DNA of 10,869 nucleotides from JBEKSX01 sp049516635 (GTDB lineage: Bacteria; Bacteroidota; Ignavibacteria; Tepidaquicellales; OLB5), in the NCBI GenBank assembly GCA_049516635.1, contig JBEKSX010000097.1:1-10869 (forward strand), written 5' to 3'. The notes under the pieces were generated by a model. The model was not told the origin of the DNA, did no database searches, and saw nothing but the letters and a program-made list of their open reading frames with translations. Below are positions 1 to 6,761 of the stretch, piece by piece; position 1 is the stretch's first letter, and each line of letters starts with the position of its first letter. Made by a program: the position numbers and the translations under genes.

Positions 1-1
1 C

Positions 2-109
2 ATCGAAGCAGACCTCCAGGCCGGATTTGCCGACAAGGTGAGCGATCAAACAAGGGCCGGTCTCGAAACAATTGTGAAAAACCTGGTGGAGGCGGCCAAA
101 GCAGTCTAG
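2..109 (+). CDS. C-terminal tail of an unrecognised protein (5' end off the window)
   Basis: An open frame enters from the left edge and ends at TAG 107-109, giving the last 35 residues of a protein. The tail is rich in Ala, Glu, Lys and Val and ends in a likely amphipathic helix (AGLETIVKNLVEAAKAV). That is too little to name a family. Codon choice is GC-rich (GCC, CTG, GTG, GGC), matching the folE2 fragment that follows 22 bases later on the same strand, so both probably come from one source genome and perhaps one operon. It does not match the AT-rich genes beyond about base 445. Confidence 0.5.
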   Translation: MEADLQAGFADKVSDQTRAGLETIVKNLVEAAKAV

Positions 110-131
110 CGCCAGTACGGGGTGAGTTCTT

Positions 132-494
132 ATGATCGATGTCCAGAATCAGGCCGACCACAGGAACATCAGTATCGACAAGGTTGGCGTGAAGGATATC
201 CGCTACCCGGTCACCGTGATGGACAGAAACAACGGGGTCCAGCATACGGTCGCATCCATAAACATGTACGTCAATGTGCCGCGTGAGTTCAAAGGCACTC
301 ACATGAGCCGTTTCATTGAAATTCTGAATGAATTTCACGGCCACCTCGATATCAGGGAATTCTCCTCTGTTCTGCAAGCTCTTCAGGAGCATCTCCAGGC
401 GGAATCCGCGCATATGGAAATAAACTTTCCATATTTCATTCGAAAGCTCTCACCAGTTACGAAAAGATTATTAAAAAGGATCCTGATTACATAG
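132..494 (+). CDS. folE2: GTP cyclohydrolase FolE2 (MptA/DUF198 type), N-terminal fragment broken at a sequence junction
   Basis: The N-terminal ~105-110 residues look like the FolE2 family, which converts GTP to 7,8-dihydroneopterin triphosphate at the entry to folate or queuosine synthesis. Recognisable stretches are the DVQNQ-DHRN start, VGVKDIRYPV, VASINMYVNVP, KGTHMSRFIEILN and FPYFIRK. The ATG at 132 is preceded by GGGGTGAG at 119-126, a good Shine-Dalgarno at normal spacing and unlike the genes further right. FolE2 proteins are usually around 260-300 residues and carry their catalytic Cys, His and Glu residues further along, so the active site is missing here. Homology-like sequence stops around base 446-461. 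The last ~11 residues, to the stop at 492-494, are TPR-gene DNA read in the wrong frame. Base composition is GC-rich, unlike the rest of the window. The family call is firm; the gene as shown cannot be functional. Confidence 0.88.
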   Translation: MIDVQNQADHRNISIDKVGVKDIRYPVTVMDRNNGVQHTVASINMYVNVPREFKGTHMSRFIEILNEFHGHLDIREFSSVLQALQEHLQAESAHMEINFPYFIRKLSPVTKRLLKRILIT

Positions 495-778
495 ATGCAT
501 ATGTTCAACTGGGTAAGATATATTTCGAAAAGCTGAAGAATTATACTAAAGCGAAACACTACCTCGAGCTTGCAAACGAAAAAGAAATAACTCTTTACGG
601 TTCTTACCCTACCAATATTGATATTTACTACTATCTTGGAATGATAGCTGTCAATGACGGAAGAAAACTAGATGCAATTTTAGCTTATATGGATATGAAA
701 AGTATTTATACATATACACCCGAAGACAATCAGAAAAAACTGAAACTTTACAAAGCAATAAAAAAGTTAGATAATTAG
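443..778 (+). CDS. TPR-repeat protein, C-terminal fragment (5' part missing at the junction)
   Basis: A frame different from that of folE2 runs open to TAG 776-778 and has no plausible start near the junction. It reads KALTSYEKIIKKDPDYIDAY, then VQLGKIYFEKLKNYTKAKHY and LELANEK, the classic spacing of a tetratricopeptide helix pair: small residues at turn positions, then DPDYIDAYVQLG. A degenerate second repeat follows (IYYYLGMIAVNDGRKLDAILAYMDM), then a Lys-rich helical tail ending KKLDN. TPRs are protein-protein interaction scaffolds, so no enzymatic role can be assigned. Codons are AT-rich like the genes to the right, placing it in the main genome. It lies 65 bases upstream of the 844 gene on the same strand and could be the distal part of an upstream operon gene. 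The true N-terminus is lost where the GC-rich segment is joined. Confidence 0.72.
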   Translation, partial: KALTSYEKIIKKDPDYIDAYVQLGKIYFEKLKNYTKAKHYLELANEKEITLYGSYPTNIDIYYYLGMIAVNDGRKLDAILAYMDMKSIYTYTPEDNQKKLKLYKAIKKLDN

Positions 779-843
779 AAGACGTCTGATTATGCTCCAT
801 ACCTTTTACGAAAAGGAAATATAAATAATCAATCATAACTAAA

Positions 844-2091
844 ATGTTTGAAGATTTTGCCAAGAAAAAATTTAACGATTATCACAGCTTTATTGAATTT
901 TCAGACGGGAAAACAACTTTCCAGAAAATAAGAAATTCCAACCTGCCCCCTTACATTATTAATTTTTTTGACTGCTCATCCAAAACCGGAATAGCTTTTA
1001 TAGAAAAGAACGATTTTGATGAGATACTAAACAGAGCCATCGTCTTCAACATTAATTATGTAATAAAACCAAGAAGTACTCTGCTCAAATTCCTCTTCGG
1101 AGACGTTGAAACCAGACCTGCCGAATCCATAAAAGACAAGTTAAGATTCTTTCAATTTTACAGCTATTACATTAATACCATCACGGAATTTATAAATATA
1201 AACACTCCTCTCATAGTATCTATTGAGCAGATAGAACATCTAATCGACGAGGTTAACAATAAAATACTCTCAGAAATTAGTGATACCGTCAGCGGTGATA
1301 CCCAACGTCTGAACCTAATTAAATTGCTTTACTATTTTTTTCTTGACCTTACAAAAAATAATCCTATCAACATAAAACTTCCTAAGAAGATATTATCTTT
1401 ATTTTTTGGAGATAAAGGCTTTACAGAAATTAAAAACAGGATAGACAGATTCTTTAGCGAAGAGATTTTTATACAGGAAGCGGTTGAATTAATGAAACCG
1501 GCTGCAAAAAAGACCTTTATAACCAAGCTGCCAGACATCCCTGAAGAAAAGATTGTAGATGATTTCTTGACCAAGGCAAAAAATAAATTTATCGACCCTA
1601 ATTCATCCGAAAAAGATATTGAACAAGCGATAAACCCGCCTGCTAAAAAAGAAACAATTACCGAATTCCGCCCCGCAAAGGAATCGGACGTTATTAACAG
1701 GTTAGTGGAAGATAAACAGTTCATAAAGGAGGAATTACAGCCGGAAGAACTGCTTTTTAATATTAAGCAGGAAGAAAAACCCGCCGAGTCCCTTACAGAA
1801 GAACAAAAACAATCCTTTCTTGTAAAAGAGCTTTTCTGCGAAGAATCATACCGAAAAAAGATCATAAAGAGAGTATTTAATCGTAATGAGAAATCGTTCA
1901 ATGATACTGTCCTTAAGCTATTAGGCATTTCCGATTGGAAAAATGCAGCAATTGTAATAGAGGAATATTTTGATAAAAATAAAATTGACTACTTCACCGA
2001 GGAAGCAGTGAAATTTGTAGATGTCATTCAAACCTATTTTTCCGACCCCGATAAGTATGCTTCAAAAAAACAGGGGAATTTATATTCCTGA
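844..2091 (+). CDS. Conserved-looking protein of unknown function, upstream of and overlapping obg
   Basis: A 415-residue protein that I do not recognise. It has no signal peptide or convincing membrane segment, so it is probably cytoplasmic. Three parts are visible. Residues ~1-225 are helical and rich in Ile, Phe, Asn and Lys. Residues ~225-325 are a charged, Pro/Glu/Lys-rich and probably disordered linker (PEEKIVDDF, NPPAKKE, QPEELL, KQEEKPAE). A compact C-terminal block at ~330-400 reads like a folded helical domain (ESYRKKIIKRVFNRNEKSFN, then LLGISDWKNAAIVIEEYF). The start at 844 is the first ATG in frame; no Shine-Dalgarno is visible, as is common in this phylum. The stop TGA shares its A with the obg ATG (TGATG, 2089-2093), so obg translation is probably coupled to this gene. 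A role near Obg in ribosome assembly or stress control is possible but rests on position only. Confidence 0.8.
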   Translation: MFEDFAKKKFNDYHSFIEFSDGKTTFQKIRNSNLPPYIINFFDCSSKTGIAFIEKNDFDEILNRAIVFNINYVIKPRSTLLKFLFGDVETRPAESIKDKLRFFQFYSYYINTITEFININTPLIVSIEQIEHLIDEVNNKILSEISDTVSGDTQRLNLIKLLYYFFLDLTKNNPINIKLPKKILSLFFGDKGFTEIKNRIDRFFSEEIFIQEAVELMKPAAKKTFITKLPDIPEEKIVDDFLTKAKNKFIDPNSSEKDIEQAINPPAKKETITEFRPAKESDVINRLVEDKQFIKEELQPEELLFNIKQEEKPAESLTEEQKQSFLVKELFCEESYRKKIIKRVFNRNEKSFNDTVLKLLGISDWKNAAIVIEEYFDKNKIDYFTEEAVKFVDVIQTYFSDPDKYASKKQGNLYS

Positions 2092-3113
2092 TGTTAATAG
2101 ACAGCGCGAAAATTCTGATAAAGAGCGGTGACGGAGGTAATGGCTGTGTCAGTTTCAGAAGGGAAAAATTTGTTCCCAGAGGCGGACCTAACGGGGGTGA
2201 TGGAGGAAAGGGCGGTAATGTAATATTTATTGCCGATAATTCTCTCGCTACTCTTATTGATTTCAGATATAAAAAGAATTATAAAGCAGGTTCGGGAAAG
2301 CATGGCATGGGCGGTGATAAAACGGGAAAAAACGGAGATGACATATTAATTAAAGTACCCTGCGGGAGCATAATCAAAAATGCTGAGACGGACGAAATAC
2401 TCGCGGATCTTGTTAACGAGGGAGATAAATACATTGCTGCAAGAGGTGGTAAAGGCGGCAGGGGTAACACACATTTTGCAACTTCGACAAATCAAACTCC
2501 GCGAAATGCTGAACCCGGTGAAAAGGGCTTAGAGATAGAAATTGAGTTAGAACTTAAATTGATCGCGGATGTTGGTCTTGTAGGGCTTCCTAATGCGGGT
2601 AAATCTACTCTCATCTCAAAGATCTCCGCTGCTAAACCCAAGATCGCCGATTATCCTTTCACAACACTGCAGCCAAATTTAGGTATTGTAAAGTATAAAG
2701 AATTTAACAGCTTCGTTGTTGCAGATATTCCCGGACTAATAAAAGGCGCTCATCTGGGCAAAGGCCTTGGTATCAGATTTTTAAAGCACATAGAAAGAAC
2801 AAAAATACTCGTTTTCTTAATAGATTCGACAACAATTGATTACAGTAATAAATATATCAACGATTATGAAATTTTGATAGATGAGCTAAAAAACTATAAT
2901 CTAGATCTACTCAAAAAACCAAGGATCATTTGCTATACTAAGATAGATGCAATAACAAAAGAACAGCAAAAAAAGTTAAGTAGATTAAAAATCCACAAAT
3001 CAACAGAGAAAATACCTGTTCTGAAAATATCTGCCGTAAGCGGAGAGAACTTGAATAAACTGATCGCCCTAATCTGGGTAAAGCTTCATTCCAGTAATAA
3101 GCAGCATGAATAA
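2091..3113 (+). CDS. obg: Obg/CgtA family ribosome-assembly GTPase
   Basis: A 340-residue Obg GTPase, which in other bacteria binds the large ribosomal subunit, assists late 50S maturation and links growth to GTP/ppGpp levels. Residues 1-~158 form the glycine-rich Obg fold (SGDGGNGCVSFRREKFVPRG, GGDGGKGG, AARGGKGGRGN). The G domain follows: P-loop GLPNAGKST at 165-173, switch region with the conserved DYPFTTLQPNLG, G3 DIPG at 212-215, G4 TKID at 283-286 and G5 SAVSG at 314-318. G4 has Thr in place of the textbook Asn (NKxD); a Thr or Ser there is, as I recall, tolerated in Obg proteins of this phylum. There is no C-terminal OCT extension, so this is the short form. It overlaps the upstream gene by 1 base and surE by 8 bases, placing it in the middle of a translationally coupled row. 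Confidence 0.97.
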   Translation: MLIDSAKILIKSGDGGNGCVSFRREKFVPRGGPNGGDGGKGGNVIFIADNSLATLIDFRYKKNYKAGSGKHGMGGDKTGKNGDDILIKVPCGSIIKNAETDEILADLVNEGDKYIAARGGKGGRGNTHFATSTNQTPRNAEPGEKGLEIEIELELKLIADVGLVGLPNAGKSTLISKISAAKPKIADYPFTTLQPNLGIVKYKEFNSFVVADIPGLIKGAHLGKGLGIRFLKHIERTKILVFLIDSTTIDYSNKYINDYEILIDELKNYNLDLLKKPRIICYTKIDAITKEQQKKLSRLKIHKSTEKIPVLKISAVSGENLNKLIALIWVKLHSSNKQHE

Positions 3114-3888
3114 ACCAAACATACTGGTTTCAAACGATGACGGTATAGAAGCCGAAGGCCTTTATAAGCTTGTATTACAGCTAAGGAGATTTGCAAACGT
3201 ATATATATCAGCTCCGCACAGACAGCAGAGTTCTGTGGGGCACTCCATCACAATATTCTACCCTCTCAGAGCTTTCGAATACGTAAAGCACGGAGAACAA
3301 TTTGGATTCGCAGTTGAGGGAACCCCTGCCGATGCGGTAAAGTTAGGAGTTTTATTCCTTTACAAAGATATTAAGTTCGACCTTGTTATTTCGGGCATCA
3401 ACCATGGGGCTAACACAGCTATAAGCATTATATATTCGGGCACAGTCTCAGCAGCAACCGAAGGGAGCACTCTCGGTATACCTTCTATTGCAGTATCGGT
3501 TGCGAGCCATGAAAAAAAAGTTGACTTCGATTACCCCTCAGAGATCGCAGCAAAGATCGCTGAGGATATTCTCATTAATAAGAGCATCAAGCTTCATCCC
3601 AAGACACTGCTAAATATTAATATTCCTGCTGTTACTAAAGAAGATATCAAGGGTATAAAAATTACCAAACAGGGCAAATCAAACTGGGAGGACGATTTTG
3701 AAGTGCGTTCAGACCCGAACGGGCGGGATTATTACTGGTTGACCGGTAAAATGAATATTCTTGATGAAAATAATGATTACGATGTCATTGCCGTTAGGGA
3801 AAATTATATTTCTATCACGCCATTGCATTATGATTTAACCGATCATAAAACATATGAAGAGATCCGAAAATGGAATTTAAAATTATAA
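3106..3888 (+). CDS. surE: 5'/3'-nucleotidase SurE
   Basis: A 260-residue SurE survival-protein homologue, close to the usual ~250. The family is a metal-dependent phosphatase that dephosphorylates nucleoside 5'- and 3'-monophosphates and, in some species, short polyphosphate. The signature metal site is present: the N-terminal NDDG with Asp11-Asp12, the Ser42/Ser43 region of APHRQQSSVG and Asn99 in SGINHGAN. The EGTPADAVKLG segment and the SGTVSAATEG loop also fit the family. It should be cytoplasmic, as there is no signal peptide. The ATG lies inside the obg coding end (8-base overlap), which suggests re-initiation by the same ribosomes. A 12-base gap leads to the esterase gene, so the two are probably cotranscribed. 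All key residues look intact and I see no oddity. Confidence 0.96.
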   Translation: MNKPNILVSNDDGIEAEGLYKLVLQLRRFANVYISAPHRQQSSVGHSITIFYPLRAFEYVKHGEQFGFAVEGTPADAVKLGVLFLYKDIKFDLVISGINHGANTAISIIYSGTVSAATEGSTLGIPSIAVSVASHEKKVDFDYPSEIAAKIAEDILINKSIKLHPKTLLNINIPAVTKEDIKGIKITKQGKSNWEDDFEVRSDPNGRDYYWLTGKMNILDENNDYDVIAVRENYISITPLHYDLTDHKTYEEIRKWNLKL

Positions 3889-3900
3889 ATAATTATTGTT

Positions 3901-4911
3901 ATGAAAAGCCAGGTAGTTACATTAATACATAAAAGTAAAATCCTAAAAACAAACCCGCTTCATGATCCTTATAAAAGGGAATTGCTCGTATATCTTCCCC
4001 CATCTTATGAACATTCATTGAAACGTTACCCTGTCGTGTATCTTATCTCCGGGTATATGGGGTTCGGAAGAATTAATATGAATGTATCAGCTTATACGGA
4101 AAATATACAGGAGCGTCTAGACCGACTTATAAGAACGAAGAAGATAAAAGAGATGATAGTTGTAATGCCCGATTGCTTCACTCTTTACGGCGGGAACCAA
4201 TACATTAATTCGAGGGGAACAGGCAACTACGAAGATTACCTGATAAAAGAGATAGTTCCTTATGTAGATAAGAACTTTAGAACATTGCCCAAAAGCGGGT
4301 CACGCTGTGTTATTGGAAAATCTTCGGGCGGTTTCGGTGCCATGTGGCTTGCAATGAGAAATCCAGATGTGTTCGGATTGATGGTTTCCCATGCAGGAGA
4401 TGCAGCTTTTGAATTTTGCTACTTGCCGGATTTTCCTAGATGTCTGATGGGACTCCAGCGTTACGGCAAAGGTCATAAAGCAGTACAAAATTTTATAAAG
4501 AAAGAATTAAGAACCCGCAATAAAAAACCCGGTTACTTTTATCCCGTTCTGCTGACAATAGGTATGGCAGCGCATTACTCTCCTAATCTTAAAAGGAAAG
4601 AATATAACTTCGATCTTCCTTTTGATATAAATACCGGAGAAATTATCCCATCTGTATGGAATAAATGGCTGAATTATGATCCAGTCAGGCTGGTAGACAA
4701 ATATAGGAATAACCTGAAAAAATTAAAGTTAATATTTGTTGATTCAGGAACAAAAGATGAATACAATATGTACATCGGAGCAAGGATATTTGCTGATAAA
4801 TTAAAGAAACAAGGAATTAAATGTATTCATCAGGAATTTGATGACGGACACGGGAACATACAATACAGGTATGATGTCAGTTTTAAATATATCTCTGAGA
4901 ATTTTACCTAG
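3901..4911 (+). CDS. Putative esterase, alpha/beta hydrolase of the esterase D / enterochelin-esterase-like family
   Basis: A 336-residue serine hydrolase of the 'putative esterase' group (the family including esterase D, Fes and feruloyl esterases). The N-terminal strand region LLVYLPPSYE...YPVVYLISGY is the usual family opening. A complete triad can be read: nucleophile Ser141 in GKSSG (139-143, the GxSxG elbow), acid Asp286 in DSGTKDEYN (Asp281 is the alternative) and His317 in DDGHGN. MIVVMPDC and YEDYLIKEIVPYVDKNFRT before the elbow are also typical. No signal peptide or lipobox is present, so it is probably cytoplasmic. Substrate cannot be told: an acyl ester, siderophore or feruloyl-type ester are all possible. 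It is the last gene of the plus-strand row, starts 12 bases after surE without an evident Shine-Dalgarno, and faces the convergent PEGA gene. Confidence 0.85.
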   Translation: MKSQVVTLIHKSKILKTNPLHDPYKRELLVYLPPSYEHSLKRYPVVYLISGYMGFGRINMNVSAYTENIQERLDRLIRTKKIKEMIVVMPDCFTLYGGNQYINSRGTGNYEDYLIKEIVPYVDKNFRTLPKSGSRCVIGKSSGGFGAMWLAMRNPDVFGLMVSHAGDAAFEFCYLPDFPRCLMGLQRYGKGHKAVQNFIKKELRTRNKKPGYFYPVLLTIGMAAHYSPNLKRKEYNFDLPFDINTGEIIPSVWNKWLNYDPVRLVDKYRNNLKKLKLIFVDSGTKDEYNMYIGARIFADKLKKQGIKCIHQEFDDGHGNIQYRYDVSFKYISENFT

Positions 4912-4957
4912 AAATAATCCTGTTATCTTAGGACATCACGACGGGCTGGGTGAAAAC

Positions 4958-4990
4958 GATATTAATAATGGTTTAATGATAATTAATATC
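4958..4990. terminator. Possible weak terminator hairpin between convergent genes
   Basis: A perfect 9-base inverted repeat, GATATTAAT at 4958-4966 and ATTAATATC at 4982-4990, flanks a 15-base loop in the 77-base gap between the convergent esterase and PEGA genes. It touches the PEGA stop codon. Read on the minus strand it is followed by GTTTT; on the plus strand there is no T run. The stem is entirely A/T apart from one G-C pair, so stability is low. Only its position supports a terminator role. Confidence 0.3.
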
Positions 4991-5588
4991 ATTCTATGAG
5001 AAGAAAATAGATCAATCCGGCAAGGCCTATTTGAAAGACAGCCAGACTAATACCGCTAATAATATCATATGTACGTTTTTTATCGAGCAGGGACGGATCA
5101 CCGCTGTTCTGATAATCATCATATTTATTGTTAGCTTGTTGTTTAAAATAATAGCTTATTATTCCGGACCCGGAAGCAATAACTGCTGATACAGTGATCG
5201 GGAATATTTTCCTGGGAGTTTTAAAAAAAGTATCCTCATTCTCCAGAACCAGATGGTTATATGATGATGTTACTTTACCTGCCTGAGCAACTAAATAAAT
5301 AGTTTTATTTAATGGGAGTGATTCTTTTTCTACAGTCATGACATAATCGTAATACCCTTCCAGTTTGATAGTAATCTTACTTTTCCCGGTTGTATCTACA
5401 ACTCCAGGAGAAAACCTTACAGGGGTTTGACCTATCAATGTATCATTTAAATATACATTAGCATTTTGCGGTATAGTGTTGATGTAGCAGTAATTAATTA
5501 CAAGTGAATCTGCCTGCTGTGAATATGCAGTCTCTGCATTTACAAGTGAGAAAATAATCAAAGCTAGTATATATCTTGATATACGCAT
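4989..5588 (-). CDS. PEGA-domain membrane protein with signal peptide
   Basis: A 199-residue envelope protein. Residues 1-23 are a signal peptide (short basic start, ILALIIFSLV core, likely cut after AYS). Residues ~35-100 match a PEGA domain, a small surface/envelope module with the pattern I-x-T-x-P-x-x-A-x-V-Y-L-N-D-x-x-I-G-x-T-P, here INTIPQNANVYLNDTLIGQT. Two hydrophobic helices follow at ~129-147 and ~174-197, separated by a polar loop (KYDDYQNSGDPSLLDKKRTY). The arrangement (signal, PEGA, helix, Tyr/Asp loop, helix) recalls small PEGA proteins I associate with Ignavibacteria and Bacteroidota. The PEGA part should face the periplasm. It begins 6 bases after the propeller lipoprotein gene and is the last gene of that row. 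No enzymatic motif is seen; a structural or anchoring role is inferred. Confidence 0.78.
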   Translation of the reverse strand: MRISRYILALIIFSLVNAETAYSQQADSLVINYCYINTIPQNANVYLNDTLIGQTPVRFSPGVVDTTGKSKITIKLEGYYDYVMTVEKESLPLNKTIYLVAQAGKVTSSYNHLVLENEDTFFKTPRKIFPITVSAVIASGSGIISYYFKQQANNKYDDYQNSGDPSLLDKKRTYDIISGISLAVFQIGLAGLIYFLLIE

Positions 5589-5594
5589 ACAGGT

Positions 5595-6761
5595 TTATTT
5601 TTTATTACCCTCAAAACAATATAAATATTTATCAGCAGTAACAAATAAAAAATTACTCCATATCACAGGAGAAGTTTTCCCCCTACCGTCCAGCTCATAA
5701 TTCCATAATTCTTTCCCGTCATATCCATTAAGGCAATATATATGCCAATCATGCGAACTAAAATACACATAATCACCGGCAGATAACGGAGTTGATGTAA
5801 TAACCGCTTTAGTCGGAAACTTCCATTTAATTTCCCCGTTACTTGTATTAAGTGCGTATAAAATCCCATCCACACCTCCAAAAATTACTGTATTGCTGTC
5901 GAATAAGGTGCTCCCGGCTGTCATCCTGGTTTTCAGGTCCTGCTTCCAAATAACCTTTCCTGAATCTACATCAAGACAATAATAATTTGAATCGAAAGAA
6001 CCTATAAAGACCTTCTTATCAAAAATCATAGGTGTGGTAATGACAGACCCATCGGTTTTATATTTCCAGAATTCTGACCCGCCATCTGTATTTATACAAT
6101 ATATATACCCGTTATCTGCACCGAATACTACTTTGTTATCATATAATGCTGCGGTAGAATGGATCTGAGATCTGGTATTATAATCCCAGATAATACTACC
6201 GTTCAATTTGCTAATTTTGTATTCTTTTCCATCAAGTGAACCTATATAAATATAGTTATCACTCAATATAGGGGAAGTTTGGAGGTATCCTATGTTTATT
6301 CTCCATATATTCATGCCGTTCAACATATCATAGCATACCAGCGAGCGTCTATTGTCTCCTGCAAAGGCTAAGATGAGCTTGTTCTCATCGATAGACGGTG
6401 TTGTACTTGCTTCTTTACCTAAGAAATTCAATTGTCCTATTTTACCACCGCTCGATATATCGACGCAATGCATCTCACCCTGAAGAGTATTTACAAACAC
6501 CATAGCATCTGCAGCCGAAACACATGACGGTCCGAAACCTGCATCACAATTATAAGTCCATAAAAGCTGAAATTGGGGTGAGATAATTGATTTGCTTCTA
6601 TATTGCTGTTCAGTATTACCGCCGGACATCACCCAGTCATCTCCGCTCAAAACCACTACCTGGTGAATATTAATTCCTGTACATCCTGAAACCAGGAATA
6701 TGAAGAAAAACTTTAGATAAGAAAACGTATATTTAAAACATTTCATGGAGCCATCTCTCAT
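5595..6761 (-). CDS. PQQ-type beta-propeller lipoprotein (8 repeats)
   Basis: A lipoprotein of 388 residues (383 if started at Met6). A hydrophobic stretch LKFFFIFLVSGC ends in a lipobox with Cys27, so it should be lipidated and held in the envelope. The rest is about eight ~40-residue repeats of the PQQ/pyrrolo-quinoline propeller type, with the recurring pattern 'TTP/TSP...VYIGS.DG..YCLN...G...W.Y' (for example SLDGKEYKISKLNGSIIWDY and NGYIYCINTDGG). This predicts a closed eight-bladed propeller of BamB-like architecture. Quinone-enzyme catalytic features are not evident, so a binding or scaffold role is more likely. The ATG at 6761 overlaps the upstream TGA as ATGA, implying coupling. Met6 (6746) follows a GAGATGG stretch and gives a more typical signal peptide start, so the start is uncertain by five codons. 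BamB itself is unlikely, given the neighbours. Confidence 0.85.
   Translation of the reverse strand: MRDGSMKCFKYTFSYLKFFFIFLVSGCTGINIHQVVVLSGDDWVMSGGNTEQQYRSKSIISPQFQLLWTYNCDAGFGPSCVSAADAMVFVNTLQGEMHCVDISSGGKIGQLNFLGKEASTTPSIDENKLILAFAGDNRRSLVCYDMLNGMNIWRINIGYLQTSPILSDNYIYIGSLDGKEYKISKLNGSIIWDYNTRSQIHSTAALYDNKVVFGADNGYIYCINTDGGSEFWKYKTDGSVITTPMIFDKKVFIGSFDSNYYCLDVDSGKVIWKQDLKTRMTAGSTLFDSNTVIFGGVDGILYALNTSNGEIKWKFPTKAVITSTPLSAGDYVYFSSHDWHIYCLNGYDGKELWNYELDGRGKTSPVIWSNFLFVTADKYLYCFEGNKK

Noticed and set aside
802..816. Inverted repeat CCTTTT-acg-AAAAGG before the 844 gene
   Set aside because: A 6-base A/T-heavy stem with a 3-base loop and no T run is too weak to call a terminator or regulator, and such repeats arise often by chance in AT-rich DNA.
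651..863. Minus-strand open frame of about 70 residues over the TPR tail and the start of the 844 gene
   Set aside because: It lies antisense to the TPR C-terminus and runs into the start of the 844 gene. It shows no family pattern and its residue mix is what antisense AT-rich DNA gives.
1332..1928. Long minus-strand open frame (about 198 residues) inside the 844 gene
   Set aside because: It is a Ser/Phe-rich shadow of Lys/Glu-rich codons. The plus-strand frame is longer, is coupled to obg and spans the whole interval.
5595..6761. Calling the propeller lipoprotein BamB
   Set aside because: Repeat count and lipidation fit BamB, but its partners here are a T9SS Asp-box protein and a PEGA protein, not Bam or der-type neighbours, and many unrelated lipoproteins share the PQQ-type propeller.
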